A stretch of 64,000 nucleotides of DNA, taken from Nocardia huaxiensis. GTDB lineage: Bacteria > Actinomycetota > Actinomycetes > Mycobacteriales > Mycobacteriaceae. The stretch is from assembly GCF_013744875.1 (NCBI RefSeq), contig NZ_CP059399.1, positions 1,116,001 through 1,180,000 of the forward strand. The letters run 5' to 3'. Made by a program: the position numbers and the translations under genes. Position 1 is the stretch's first letter. Each line of letters begins with the position of its first letter. Under the pieces are notes generated by a model that searched no databases, was not told the origin of the DNA, and saw only the letters and a program-made list of their open reading frames with translations. This document shows positions 36,486 through 45,745 of the stretch, one piece after another.

Positions 36486-36896
36486 TCAGCGTCCGTGCCA
36501 GGGTTCAGGGGTTTCTCGGGTGTCGAATTGGTTTTGGGCGGTGATGATTTGGGCGACATTCTGCTCGGCCCAGGATTTGAAGGCATCGGTTGGGGTCCGC
36601 AGGCTTTCGCCGAGTGGGGTGAGGGTGTATTCGACCTGGGGTGGGATGGTGGGGTGCTGGGTGCGGGTCAGCAGGCCGCTGCGTTCAAGGCTGCGCAGGG
36701 TCTGACTGAGCATTTTCGGGGAGATTCCTTGGAGGCGGCGTCGGAGTTCGCCGTAGCGCAGGGTGCCACCCCCCAGGGCCGCGATCACCAGCAGGGCCCA
36801 CTTGTCCGCAATGAGGTTCAAGACCATGCGGGCGGGGCAGTCGCGGAGATAGGCATCAGCTCCGCCATAGTCGCGCAGGTCCAGGGTGGTATCCAT
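36486..36896 (-). CDS. HxlR-family transcriptional regulator
   Basis: 136 residues. The HxlR winged helix is clear: CPARMVLNLIADKWALLVIA, LRYGELRRRLQGISPKMLSQ, TLRSLERSGLLTR, VEYTLTPLGESL. The first residue is followed by a Cys (DCPARMV), as in redox- or aldehyde-sensing members. ATG 36896 is chosen over an in-frame TTG at 36914. It is divergent from the quinone oxidoreductase across about 57 bp that contain two TTAGGT direct repeats (probable operator), so it likely regulates that gene. Confidence 0.92.
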   Translation of the reverse strand: MDTTLDLRDYGGADAYLRDCPARMVLNLIADKWALLVIAALGGGTLRYGELRRRLQGISPKMLSQTLRSLERSGLLTRTQHPTIPPQVEYTLTPLGESLRTPTDAFKSWAEQNVAQIITAQNQFDTRETPEPWHGR

Positions 36897-36953
36897 TAGG
36901 TACGTATATATCAATTAGGTGCCTTCTTCACAACGGATAGTAGTGCGCCGAAC

Positions 36954-37940
36954 ATGGTGGGCATGCGAATCACGATTCAGGAAGACTTCGGTGGCACAGA
37001 GGTTCTCGAGGTCAGAGAGGTGTCTCGGCCGGAGCCGGGACCGGGGCAGGTGCTGATCGCGCTCGGTGCGAGTGGTGTCAATCCGTTGGATGCCGTGGTG
37101 CGGGCGGGGAGTTACCAGCCGCGGGACGGTGCCGGGGGCGAGGCGGTCGACTTGCGCGAATCCGGCTTCGCTGCACAGCCGTTCACGCTCGGCTGGGATG
37201 TCGCGGGGACGGTGATAGACGTCGGACCAGGCGTGTCAGTGTTCCAGCCGAGTGACGAGGTGTTCGGACTGCTCGCGTTTCCCGAGCTCGCCTCCGCGCA
37301 CGCGGACTACGTCTTGGCCTCTCCCAATGAACTGGTGCATATACCGGACTCGCTGACAATGCAGCAGGCGGGTGCGCTCCCGCTGGTCGGGCTCACGGCC
37401 TGGCAGGCGCTCGTTGGCATCGCGAATATCACTGCCGGGCAGCGAGTTCTGGTGCATGCGGCCGCCGGTGGGGTTGGGCATATCGCGGTGCAGATAGCGA
37501 AGGCTCGTGGGGCCTATGTCATCGGAACCGCGAGCGCCGCCAATCGTGAGTTCGTGCTCGAACTGGGCGCGGACGAGGTGATCGACTATCGGGCAACAGA
37601 ATTCGAGAAGGTTGTCGATCCGGTGGATGTGGTCTTCGACCTGGTCGGTGGTGCGTATGCAGAACGCTCGCTGGCGATTCTGAAGCCCGATGGGCACCTG
37701 ATTGCCGCAGTGGGTGTCTACCTCGGCATCACGCCGGAGCGTGCGACCCAGGCCGGGGTGCGGTTCGGCTATGTGGATGTCCGTCCGTCGGCCGCCGATC
37801 TGACCGAGCTGGTGCGGCTGGCTGAGGCCGGCGCGCTGACCGTGCGAGTCGCGCACGCCATTCCCTTGGCCGATATCGCCAAGGCTCACGAGTTGGTCGA
37901 AGGTGCGCATGTGGCCGGAAAAGTGGTCGTGGTTCCCTGA
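36954..37940 (+). CDS. NADP-dependent zinc-type alcohol dehydrogenase-like quinone oxidoreductase
   Basis: 328 residues. A medium-chain reductase without zinc ligands: VLIALGASGVNPLDAVVR, LGWDVAGTVIDVGPGV, and the nucleotide site VLVHAAAGGVGHIAVQIAK. It reduces quinones or enones with NADPH and pairs with the divergent HxlR gene, a common arrangement for electrophile stress. ATG 36954; ATG 36963 is also in frame. Confidence 0.92.
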   Translation: MVGMRITIQEDFGGTEVLEVREVSRPEPGPGQVLIALGASGVNPLDAVVRAGSYQPRDGAGGEAVDLRESGFAAQPFTLGWDVAGTVIDVGPGVSVFQPSDEVFGLLAFPELASAHADYVLASPNELVHIPDSLTMQQAGALPLVGLTAWQALVGIANITAGQRVLVHAAAGGVGHIAVQIAKARGAYVIGTASAANREFVLELGADEVIDYRATEFEKVVDPVDVVFDLVGGAYAERSLAILKPDGHLIAAVGVYLGITPERATQAGVRFGYVDVRPSAADLTELVRLAEAGALTVRVAHAIPLADIAKAHELVEGAHVAGKVVVVP

Positions 37941-38071
37941 GTGACCACGGCGCCAGGACCGGCGGCTGCGGCCGAGTTCACATTGTGAGCCAGCCCATTT
38001 CCAGCCCACGATCTCCAGCTCGCTCACTAGCGTTGCTGCGCAGAGGGTTTCTGTTCGGCAAGGGGGTCGGG

Positions 38072-39187
38072 ATGAGTGCACACGTCGTAATTCTCGGAGC
38101 GGGATACGCGGGCCTGGCTGCGGCGAAGCGGCTGGGGCGGGCGAACGTCGTTGTGACAGTGGTCAATCCACGCGCAGAGTTCGTGGAGCGAATCCGGCTG
38201 CATCAGCATGTGGCGGGCACCTACGACGCCACGCGGCCTCTCGAGGAGCTATTGCCCGCCGGTGCGGAATTGCGGCTCGGGTCGGCTGAGCGGATCGATG
38301 CCGAGCGCCGGATTGTGCATCTCGGGGACGGGGGACAGCTCGAGTACGACTACTTGATCTATGCCGTCGGCAGTGGCAATCGCAGGACGTCGATTCCGGG
38401 TGCGGGGCGATACGCGGTGGGTCTGGATTCCTGGGAAGATGCGGTCGAGGCGCGAAAGCGATTGCTGGGACTGGCTCCAGGGGCCGTGGTGAGTATCGTC
38501 GGCGGCGGCCTTTCCGGTATCGAGACCGCCGCCGAGCTGTCCGCACTCAGGTGCTTCACTGTTCGGCTGGTCACCGCAGGACAGCTCGGAGCGAGTCTGA
38601 GCGGACCCGGCCGCGCCAAGGTTCGCGCGTTCCTCGCCGGGGCGAATGTCGAGATTCTGGAACATGCGGAGGTCGCCGAGATCACAGACGGCAAGCTCGT
38701 TCTCGGTGGCGGGCAGACCCTGCCGAGTGACCTCACGATTGCCGTGGCCTCGGTCAGCGTCCCGGATCTCGCTGCGCGCAGCGGCTTACACACCGATACG
38801 GACGGAGCACTCTCGGTCGACCAACGATTGGTCAGTACCAGCAGTTCGAACATTGTCGGGGCCGGTGATTCGGTGCGGCTCCCGCGGCCATTACGTATGA
38901 GTTGTCAGGCCGCTGTTCCTTCCGGCGTGCGCGCGGCGCATACCGTATTGGCGCTCAGACGGGGGCGGACTCCGAAACCGGTGCGCCGCAAATTCGTTGG
39001 CCAGGCAGTGAGCCTGGGCCGGGATGACGCCCTGATACAGCTGAGCACCCTCGACGACACCCCGATTCGATTTCTTGTCACCGGCAGATCGGGAGCGTTG
39101 ACCAAAGAGTTAGTTTGCCGGAGCACGCTGACCCTCGGACAGGTCGGCCCGCTGCGGTCCGGGTGGAGTTGGTGGCCGGGCAAGTGA
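38072..39187 (+). CDS. FAD-dependent pyridine-nucleotide-disulphide-type oxidoreductase (NDH-2-like)
   Basis: 371 residues. FAD motif HVVILGAGYAGLAAAKRLGR, NAD motif VVSIVGGGLSGIETAAELSA, and ..NIVGAGDSVRLP near the end. The YDYLIYAVGSGNR linker is typical of NDH-2/FSP1-like enzymes. The electron acceptor is probably a quinone. ATG 38072 is taken because the open frame back to 37985 lacks similarity. It precedes another FAD enzyme by 217 bp. Confidence 0.88.
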   Translation: MSAHVVILGAGYAGLAAAKRLGRANVVVTVVNPRAEFVERIRLHQHVAGTYDATRPLEELLPAGAELRLGSAERIDAERRIVHLGDGGQLEYDYLIYAVGSGNRRTSIPGAGRYAVGLDSWEDAVEARKRLLGLAPGAVVSIVGGGLSGIETAAELSALRCFTVRLVTAGQLGASLSGPGRAKVRAFLAGANVEILEHAEVAEITDGKLVLGGGQTLPSDLTIAVASVSVPDLAARSGLHTDTDGALSVDQRLVSTSSSNIVGAGDSVRLPRPLRMSCQAAVPSGVRAAHTVLALRRGRTPKPVRRKFVGQAVSLGRDDALIQLSTLDDTPIRFLVTGRSGALTKELVCRSTLTLGQVGPLRSGWSWWPGK

Positions 39188-39298
39188 GCGCTGTGCGCCA
39201 TCCTTTTGACGCTGAAGGTGCTCGCGGCATGACCGCGCCAGCCGAACATTACATGCCGTCAAGGCTGAAAGGCCATGTACCACAACGCCGTTAATATT

Positions 39299-39317
39299 CT
39301 ACTATCGCATGTAGTAG
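39299..39317. promoter_or_regulatory. Inverted repeat CTACTA-n7-TAGTAG
   Basis: A six-base dyad, 87 bp upstream of the FAD protein gene at 39404, inside an AT-rich stretch likely to hold its promoter. Confidence 0.4.
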
Positions 39318-39403
39318 TCAAGGATGTTTCGTCGCTGCTGGGGCCGGAGGCTGTATTCGAGTCGGCGGTTCCAGGATCGAAGGAACATGGGAGGGATCGA
39401 GAA

Positions 39404-40579
39404 ATGACGACCGGACACATCACCGTCATCGGGGGCGGGCTCGCAGGACTCACTGCCGCGATCGCGTGCGCCGAATCGGGCGTGCGGGTGAAGCTGTATG
39501 AGGCGCACGCAACCCTCGGGGGCCGTGCACGCGCTACCGCGGCACCCCACATCGCTCATGATGGCGCCCACGTCTTCTATGCCGACGGCCCCCATTACAC
39601 CTGGCTGCGCAAGCGTGGCTTCGTAGCTGGGCTGGGTTGGCCCTCGATCCGCGATGCGGGCGGGCTCGGGTTCCGGGTCGACGGACGACTCCGTCGTCTA
39701 CCACCTGTGCGCATGTTGCGAGCGCAGGCGCGTTTCGATCTGACCGCACCCGTCGACGTCGAGTTTCGAACCTGGGCCTCGAACCGCTGGGGCGAAACCA
39801 CCGCCGGACAGCTGGCGAACGCAATCAGCGTTGTGACATACGACGCCGACACCGGACGCCTCTCGGCGGCCTTCGTCTGGGATCTCGTTCAGCGGGCACT
39901 CGGTCCGCGTGTACCCGCCATCCGCTGGGTACGTGGCGGATGGCAAATGGTGGTCGACAGGATGGCGGCACGAGCTGTCGAACTGGGCGTCGTCATCGAG
40001 ACCGGAAGCCGCGTCACCGAATTGTCCACTGCCGCAGGACCGGTCATCGTCGCCACCGAACTGGCATCGGCGCGTGGGTTGCTCCACGACGACACTCTGA
40101 TCGGCACCAGCGGACATGCCGCGCTGCTCGACTTCGCGGTTCATTCCCGTCCCGGTGACCGCACCGCCGTCTTCGATCTCGATGAGGGCGGATACCACGA
40201 GAGCTACACCATGCAGGACGACACCATAGCCCCGCCGGGACAATCACTGTTCCAGTTGCAGATGCCGGTACGCCACAAAGAATCCCATGCGGACGCGCAT
40301 CGACGACTCGCGATCTTCGCCGACGCCGTCGTCCCCGGCAGGTGCGACCGGATGACCTTTTCCCGCACCGCCATTGCGAAAGGCCGCACCGGCGCACTCG
40401 ATCTTCCGGGCCGAACCTGGCGCGACCGGCCGGCTGTCGAACGCGGTGACGGCCTCTTCCTGGCCGGGGACATGGTCGCGGCTCCCGGCATGCGCGGCGA
40501 AATCTCGATCAACAGCGCCCTGCACGCTGCGGCATCCGCGGTGAAAGACCTCGAGAGCCGAAGAATCAGGGCTTGGTAA
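39404..40579 (+). CDS. FAD-dependent amine-oxidase/phytoene-desaturase-like oxidoreductase
   Basis: 391 residues. HITVIGGGLAGLTAAIACAE then KLYEAHATLGGRARAT is the dinucleotide-binding start of the flavin amine oxidase/desaturase superfamily; GDGLFLAGDMVAAPG and a final SINSALHAAASAV close the FAD site. The substrate is not evident; a carotenoid- or protoporphyrinogen-like dehydrogenation is possible. ATG 39404 has GAGGGA 8 nt upstream; the open frame to 39275 is not protein-like. Confidence 0.85.
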   Translation: MTTGHITVIGGGLAGLTAAIACAESGVRVKLYEAHATLGGRARATAAPHIAHDGAHVFYADGPHYTWLRKRGFVAGLGWPSIRDAGGLGFRVDGRLRRLPPVRMLRAQARFDLTAPVDVEFRTWASNRWGETTAGQLANAISVVTYDADTGRLSAAFVWDLVQRALGPRVPAIRWVRGGWQMVVDRMAARAVELGVVIETGSRVTELSTAAGPVIVATELASARGLLHDDTLIGTSGHAALLDFAVHSRPGDRTAVFDLDEGGYHESYTMQDDTIAPPGQSLFQLQMPVRHKESHADAHRRLAIFADAVVPGRCDRMTFSRTAIAKGRTGALDLPGRTWRDRPAVERGDGLFLAGDMVAAPGMRGEISINSALHAAASAVKDLESRRIRAW

Positions 40580-40967
40580 CCGCCGATTGCAACGTCGACA
40601 CCTGCCGCATATCGCGTTACTCGGATAGGCCAGCCGTGGCTACACTGGTCAATCCTGACGGCGCCGATCGCAAGTCGCTTCGAGCGCAAGTTCTACGGCT
40701 CCAAGGACGATCAGTTCTTTCTCGATCTACAGCGGGTTGAACGAAACTCCGTCATGGAGCCACGATGTCGAGCTGATCCTGTTCCACGAGTGCGGTGGGA
40801 TTACCAAGGTGCTGGTCACGCGGGACCGGATGTGTATGGCCGAACCCACTGGCCGAACCCACGGGCTGGTCCGAAGTCGACGAGATCGAACATTGGTTCT
40901 GCGGCTGCTCATTCGACACTTGAATCGAGCCCGAGCTCCGATCAGCTGGCTATGGAGCGCTATAGGT
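40580..40967. other. Intergenic stretch with possible gene remnant
   Basis: No intact gene. One frame reads SRFERKFYGSKDDQFFLDLQ from about 40670 and another then reads MEPRC.. or HDVELILFHECGGITKVLV, as if a small gene had been frameshifted. I cannot name the ancestor. A TACACT -10-like hexamer occurs near 40637. Confidence 0.35.
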
Positions 40968-41196
40968 GCTCTGAACGGGGGTGCTAGCTGACAGCAACCC
41001 CGGATGATGCGAACCTGCGACACGCGACCTGCGGTTTCTTGGTCGCGTAGATCTGCCCGCGAATCGGAACCATCATCTGACCTGGGCGAATGATGGCCCG
41101 AGAAGCGCCCTCGGCGGGGCACTATATGGATGGGAACAGGACCGACCAGCATCTTCTTACTGGTCGACTGGTCATCGAAGCCGATTTCGACCTGAG
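40968..41196. repeat. Dispersed repeat, copy B (tRNA-Arg flank-like)
   Basis: Bases 40968-41116 align with 54141-54292, the tract next to tRNA-Arg(CCT), including a degenerate T-arm (GATGCGAACCTGCGACAC) and the tRNA 3' end (GCGCCCTCGGC). Bases 41077-41196 align with copy C at 36144. It thus joins the two halves of the repeat family. Confidence 0.75.
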
Positions 41197-41457
41197 CACC
41201 CTCAAAGCGCCAGGAGGCCAGCGGGGCTGAGACCAGCCGGTGACGACGGTTGGTCCGACCAGTTCGGGCGTGCTGTTGCTGCCGTGACGCCTGCCATTGG
41301 TAGAACGCTCCGACGCCACAGTTGGCGCAAACCTCCGAAGTTGCCCGCCCGATCCGGCTCGATACTAGCCAGACCGGTCGGAAATTCGCTTGCCTCAATG
41401 TTTTTCGGATCACGGCATAGCCATGCGAGTACACTTGGCGCGACGGCGGACGATCGC

Positions 41458-41994
41458 ATGTCATTCGATATCGAAGCGCACGACCATCGTTCGAGCGCCG
41501 CTCCAGACCCCGGCGGATCGACCAGCGATCCGGACAGGGGCAGCATGAATTTCAATAATCACAACATCGGCCCTGACCACGGTCCGCAGCCGCGAACCCC
41601 ACCTCCTGCCGGCGTTCAGCAATGGTCTGTCAAGGCGGTCACGCGAGGCCCGGAACACTTCGAGCGCATATTGCCGGACATCGTCATCGCGGCCGACGTG
41701 AACCTGGCCGCTGAGGCCCTGTGCGACCGGCTCGCCGCACCCGAGTCCCCGGCCGAACGCCGCTATCTGATCGCCACGGTCACCCCCGAGTTCGACGCTG
41801 CCGCCACCCGGGACCGCCTGGCGTGGTCGAATCTGCTGACATGGTGCGCAGACGGATGGGCCATGAGCCAATGGCTGCCGGATACATGGCGGCGATCGTG
41901 TTCGCCGCCACCGCTTCCCGATCAGGGTCTACCCCTCCTCGGTGACGACGCCCGGGCAGGCCGCATGCCCCGGCTCGGTCGGCCAGGGGACTAG
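41458..41994 (+). CDS. Hypothetical protein
   Basis: 178 residues from ATG 41458 (149 from ATG 41545). A polar, disordered-looking N-terminus with several His/Pro/Asn is followed by a folded-looking part from about 60: WSVKAVTRGPEHFERILPD, LAAEALCDRLAAPESPAERR, DRLAWSNLLTWCADGWAMSQ. No family recognised. A TACACT -10-like hexamer at 41430 supports a nearby start. It is the first gene after repeat B, and its end is 116 nt from the GAF-ANTAR gene. Confidence 0.5.
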   Translation: MSFDIEAHDHRSSAAPDPGGSTSDPDRGSMNFNNHNIGPDHGPQPRTPPPAGVQQWSVKAVTRGPEHFERILPDIVIAADVNLAAEALCDRLAAPESPAERRYLIATVTPEFDAAATRDRLAWSNLLTWCADGWAMSQWLPDTWRRSCSPPPLPDQGLPLLGDDARAGRMPRLGRPGD

Positions 41995-42110
41995 TCTGAT
42001 GGTTCAGACCGCTTACCGACATCTCGCGGTCAAGCCGTGGCGACAGCCGACCACGCCGGACGGGAGCGAGCGATGACCACCGAGCCAGGGGACGACCCCG
42101 GCGGGATGTC

Positions 42111-42902
42111 GTGAACGCCGCACGCTCGGCGTCGGCGCGCTTTCTGTCCGCTCTGCACGATCTGGCCGGTAACGGCCACGACACGCCACTGCGAGGCGGC
42201 CGCCTGTGCGAGATCTGCGTGCAGGTGCTCCCGATCTCCGGGGCCACCATCGCCGCTGCGATGCCCGACGGCGGCTGGGATGTCCTCGGCTCGGTCGGCC
42301 CCGCCGCCGGATGGCTCGCCGACGCCGAAATCGCCACCGGCGAGGGCCCGGGACCCGACTGCCACCGCGACGGTGCTCCCGTGCGCGTCACGAATCCGGC
42401 TGCCACGCTCGCGAGCGGCCGCTGGCCTCTGCTCGCCCAGTGGGATCGGATGCCCACCCTCGGCGCGGTGTGCTCGATCCCGTTGCAGCTGGGAGCGATT
42501 CGCGTCGGCTTCCTGGATCTGCTCGACGCCGAGCAGGTACTGCGCAACCCCGCGACATACGCAGACGCGCTGAAGATCGCCGACGTCATCACCACCGCGC
42601 TGCTCTCGGCGCTCACTCCGCCTGCCCCACCCGTCGACGACGCGGCGGTGGGACCCTGGTGGGAGCCGACGGTTTCGACCCGAGAGATCCATCAGGCCAC
42701 CGGCATGGTCGCGGTGCAGCTGGACACGAGCGCGGCGGTCGCCTACGCGCGGTTGATCGGACACGCCTTCACCACCGGCCGTCGACTCGACGAGATCGCA
42801 GGCGAGGTGGTGGCGCGGCGCTTGCGGTTCCGGCCCGAGCCCGACGGACGGGACCGCGACCCGGAACCCGGACCGGCACCGCAGCCAAAGCCGGAGCGTT
42901 GA
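42111..42902 (+). CDS. GAF-ANTAR regulator 1
   Basis: 263 residues. GAF domain: SGATIAAAMPDGGWDVLGSV, GEGPGPDCHRDGAPV, GAVCSIPLQLGAIRVGFLDL. ANTAR-like domain from about 180: TREIHQATGMVAVQLDTSAA, LDEIAGEVVARRLRF. ANTAR proteins bind RNA hairpins to stop transcription termination when the sensor is triggered. The GTG start overlaps the stop of a 13-codon upstream reading frame (ATG 42073, ending TGA 42114), which may couple its translation. A second GAF-ANTAR gene follows 50 nt later. Confidence 0.85.
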   Translation: MNAARSASARFLSALHDLAGNGHDTPLRGGRLCEICVQVLPISGATIAAAMPDGGWDVLGSVGPAAGWLADAEIATGEGPGPDCHRDGAPVRVTNPAATLASGRWPLLAQWDRMPTLGAVCSIPLQLGAIRVGFLDLLDAEQVLRNPATYADALKIADVITTALLSALTPPAPPVDDAAVGPWWEPTVSTREIHQATGMVAVQLDTSAAVAYARLIGHAFTTGRRLDEIAGEVVARRLRFRPEPDGRDRDPEPGPAPQPKPER

Positions 42903-42952
42903 GGCGGCCAGTGCGACTCAATAGAATTACCTACAGAAAAGGCGGTCCGAGG

Positions 42953-43693
42953 ATGGCGCAGAACGATGGTGCACTGACAACGGCGCTCATGCGATTGGTG
43001 GACACCTTGGTCGTCGACTACGACCCGGTTGAGCTGACACAAGAGCTCGTGGACACGTGTGTCGATCTACTTCCCGCCGACGCCGCCGGACTGCTGCTGG
43101 CCGACACCCATGGCACTCTGCAGGTGCTCGCCTCCACCTCCGAGCAACTCCGGCTGCTGGAGTTGCTGCAGATCCAATCCGAGGCCGGGCCGTGTCTACA
43201 GGCCTATCGCACCGGCGAGCAGGTCTTGATCGGCGACCTGGCCACTGTCGCAGCCGACTGGCCGTTGTTCTCCGAAAGCGCCGTTGCCAACGGCTTCCAC
43301 GGGGTCTGCGCGCTACCGCTGCGACTGCGCGAGGAACGCATCGGAGCACTCAATCTCTTCACCCGCACCGCCGATGTCCTCCGCGCCGAAGACCTGCGTG
43401 TCGGGCAGGCACTGGCCGACTTCGCCACCGTCGGCATCCTGCACGCCCGCATCCTCGCCGATACGCTGACCGTCAACGAACAGCTCAATACCGCCCTCAA
43501 CAGCCGCGTCATCATCGAACAAGCCAAAGGCATGCTCGCCGAACGCGCCGACCTCGACATGGACACCGCGTTCCAGATCCTGCGTCGCCACGCCCGCAAC
43601 CATAACCGCCACCTGTCCGACCTCGCCCGCGCCGTCGTCGACCGCACCATCGCCCTCGACACCCTGCTTACCGACCCGAAGCGCTACCGGTAG
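42953..43693 (+). CDS. GAF-ANTAR regulator 2
   Basis: 246 residues. GAF: VDLLPADAAGLLLADTHG, SEAGPCLQAYRTGEQVLIGD, FHGVCALPLRLREERIGALN. ANTAR: NSRVIIEQAKGMLAERADLD, AFQILRRHARNHNRHLSDLA, the standard RNA-binding three-helix domain. ATG 42953 follows a weak CCGAGG. In tandem with GAF-ANTAR 1, so both may sense related signals. Target hairpins were not located. Confidence 0.93.
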   Translation: MAQNDGALTTALMRLVDTLVVDYDPVELTQELVDTCVDLLPADAAGLLLADTHGTLQVLASTSEQLRLLELLQIQSEAGPCLQAYRTGEQVLIGDLATVAADWPLFSESAVANGFHGVCALPLRLREERIGALNLFTRTADVLRAEDLRVGQALADFATVGILHARILADTLTVNEQLNTALNSRVIIEQAKGMLAERADLDMDTAFQILRRHARNHNRHLSDLARAVVDRTIALDTLLTDPKRYR

Positions 43694-43772
43694 ACCCCCG
43701 GCGCGCGATCGGAATGCGCCATGCCGATCGGCAGCCGCCTTCGTGGCGGATTACTCGTCACGGCAACCGGAT

Positions 43773-44264
43773 TCAGCCGAGGAAGACGAACTCGACCGCG
43801 GATGCGAGCACCGTGTCGGGGCAGAGTCGTCGACGGGTGGATCGGGAGGTGAGCGGATGTTCCGCGAGCAAGCGCCACCAGTCCAGGCGATCGGCGAGTT
43901 CGTCGAAGTAGAGTTTGGCCGCCACCAACACCGGCGCGCCCGGGCAGTAGGTCGTCGGCTCACCCGTCTCGGCAGCGGCCGCACACCCCAGATCGATGCT
44001 GAACGAGTGTGCACGCCCGTCGGAATCGATCTGCTGGACCTCGCCGCCCGCGACCCCCTCGCGAATCGCGGACCGAGCATAGTGTATTCCGTTGGCGGAC
44101 AACGGGATACCTGCAACGAACAGACGTGCGGGAAGGCCCGGCGGGCAACGATACGTACCCGTCAACCGCATCAGATACGGGGTGATCAGGCTCGCCCGCG
44201 AGTCGACACGGACTCGCGCCGGGCGCACGACGACGATGCCGGAAAGGAGAACATCTTCGCGCAT
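43773..44264 (-). CDS. Hypothetical protein
   Basis: 163 residues, plausible but unrecognised: MREDVLLSGIVVVRPARVRV, LSANGIHYARSAIREGV, VLVAAKLYFDELADRLDWWR, LLAEHPLTS. No signal or clear motif. It is convergent with GAF-ANTAR 2. Codon usage does not look as strongly biased as in neighbours, so it could be spurious or fast-evolving. Confidence 0.45.
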   Translation of the reverse strand: MREDVLLSGIVVVRPARVRVDSRASLITPYLMRLTGTYRCPPGLPARLFVAGIPLSANGIHYARSAIREGVAGGEVQQIDSDGRAHSFSIDLGCAAAAETGEPTTYCPGAPVLVAAKLYFDELADRLDWWRLLAEHPLTSRSTRRRLCPDTVLASAVEFVFLG

Positions 44265-44742
44265 CGGATCTCTCCGAATCAGTCGAGTTGTTGTGCGGCA
44301 GACACTTTCAGTTCACCACGAACCACCGGCCCGCGCACGCGACCCGCACCGCTCGAGCGGGTGCGCCGCCGATTCGATCAGGAGTATCGTTGCACTATCG
44401 GTGGCCTCTCGAATCCGGTCGCAACCAGACCGCTTCGTCACACGATTCTCGAGCAACCCGGCCGGTCTCGGCCGAGACAGGAGCGTCACCAATGACGCCG
44501 CAGCTCACTCGCGCCCGTCACCCGTCGCGCGCCGGCGTCGATCCTGGACTCCGCCACGGTGAACCCACGCCACGGGTCCTGTTGAAACCCCCGGCGTCCG
44601 CGGCCACCACGAACAACACCTCTACCGCCGTAGATCTCCTGCAGACCGGTATCCGCAGGCGTCGAGAGCGGAGGCGGCGAACCACCACGACCCGCCGGTG
44701 GGCCGGGCACCCGACATCACCCAACTGACCTGGCCGGCAACG
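44265..44742. other. Intergenic region, no convincing gene
   Basis: A 478-bp divergent gap before the transglutaminase-like gene. Open frames here read as Arg/Pro/Thr-rich shadow sequence. No repeat or hairpin stands out. Confidence 0.4.
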
Positions 44743-45564
44743 ATGGATCGCTTCGACTTCGTGAAGAGAGATGTTTCCGCGACTCTCGACATCACGGTCC
44801 ACGCCGACACGGTGCTCGAATTCCAGATCGCGGTCGCCCACCAGCCCGGAATCGACCTGACCGAGTCGATGGACTTCATTCTCGACAGCCGCGGTCTCCA
44901 GCCACGCGAAGTCCTCGGAGCGCATGGCACTCGTATTCACCAGGTGAGCTCCCCCGCGGGCAGCCTTCGAGTGTGCTATCGCGCCACGGCCCTGGGATCG
45001 GCGACGGCCGAACCGGTCTCGGGCCATGACCTTTCGATGTACCTGCGGCCCAGCCGATTCGCCGAGTCCGACAAACTGCTCGGGTTCGCCGCAACCGAAT
45101 TCGGTTGCGGAATAGGCGATCTCGGTATGCCCGCGCGGATCTCCGCCTGGGTCGGCAGCAGGATCTGCTACCTCGCGGGCAGTAGCGACCCCATCGACGG
45201 GGCCGTGGAGACGCTGCTGTCCGGCGCTGGGGTGTGCCGCGACTTCACCCACCTCGTCGTCGCGCTGTCGCGGGCCGTCGGAGTGCCCGCGCGGGTCGCG
45301 GCCGTCTACGCCCCGGGCTGCATGCCGATGGATTTCCATTCCGTCGCCGAGGCTTTCGTGGACGGCGCGTGGCGAGCATTCGACCCGACCTGCCTCGCCC
45401 CGCGGGCCGCCCTCCTGCGGATCGCCACCGGCCGCGACGCCTCCGATATCGCCTTCCTCGCCAACCATGGTGGCGACATCAGCATGAACGGCCTGTCCGT
45501 GCACGCCACCATCGACGGCCCGCTGCCCATGGACGACATCGGTCGATCCATCGCGATCCGCTGA
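44743..45564 (+). CDS. Transglutaminase-like cysteine protease-fold protein
   Basis: 273 residues. The catalytic triad pattern is visible: GAGVCRDFTHL (Cys 165), MDFHSVAEAFV (His 199) and WRAFDPT (Asp 214). An N-terminal strand-rich domain (DVSATLDITVHADTVLEFQI) precedes it, as in the bacterial transglutaminase-like (SMc04153-type) family, and no signal peptide is seen. ATG 44743; a GTG at 44698 in the same frame is possible. The partner substrate is unknown. Confidence 0.85.
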   Translation: MDRFDFVKRDVSATLDITVHADTVLEFQIAVAHQPGIDLTESMDFILDSRGLQPREVLGAHGTRIHQVSSPAGSLRVCYRATALGSATAEPVSGHDLSMYLRPSRFAESDKLLGFAATEFGCGIGDLGMPARISAWVGSRICYLAGSSDPIDGAVETLLSGAGVCRDFTHLVVALSRAVGVPARVAAVYAPGCMPMDFHSVAEAFVDGAWRAFDPTCLAPRAALLRIATGRDASDIAFLANHGGDISMNGLSVHATIDGPLPMDDIGRSIAIR

Positions 45565-45745
45565 GCGCGAGCCCCGTATCCGGCGGGGGTGTAGTGTCAT
45601 CGGCACGGTGATTGCTCACGCGCCGCCGACCCGGCAGCGCCATCGCCGAGAATCAGACCGCACACGGTCAGACGGGAGCGTCCACCATGGCGCTGCTCCA
45701 TCACGGTTCACCTGATCACCCCGGCCCGCGCCAAGGTTGAGCGCT

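Noticed and set aside
40737..40991. Small plus-strand open frame
   Set aside because: It looks like a fragment shared between two frames and runs into repeat B; not supported as a gene.
44288..44728. Plus-strand open frame before the transglutaminase-like gene
   Set aside because: Thr/Arg/Pro-rich, no conserved pattern, and no ribosome site.
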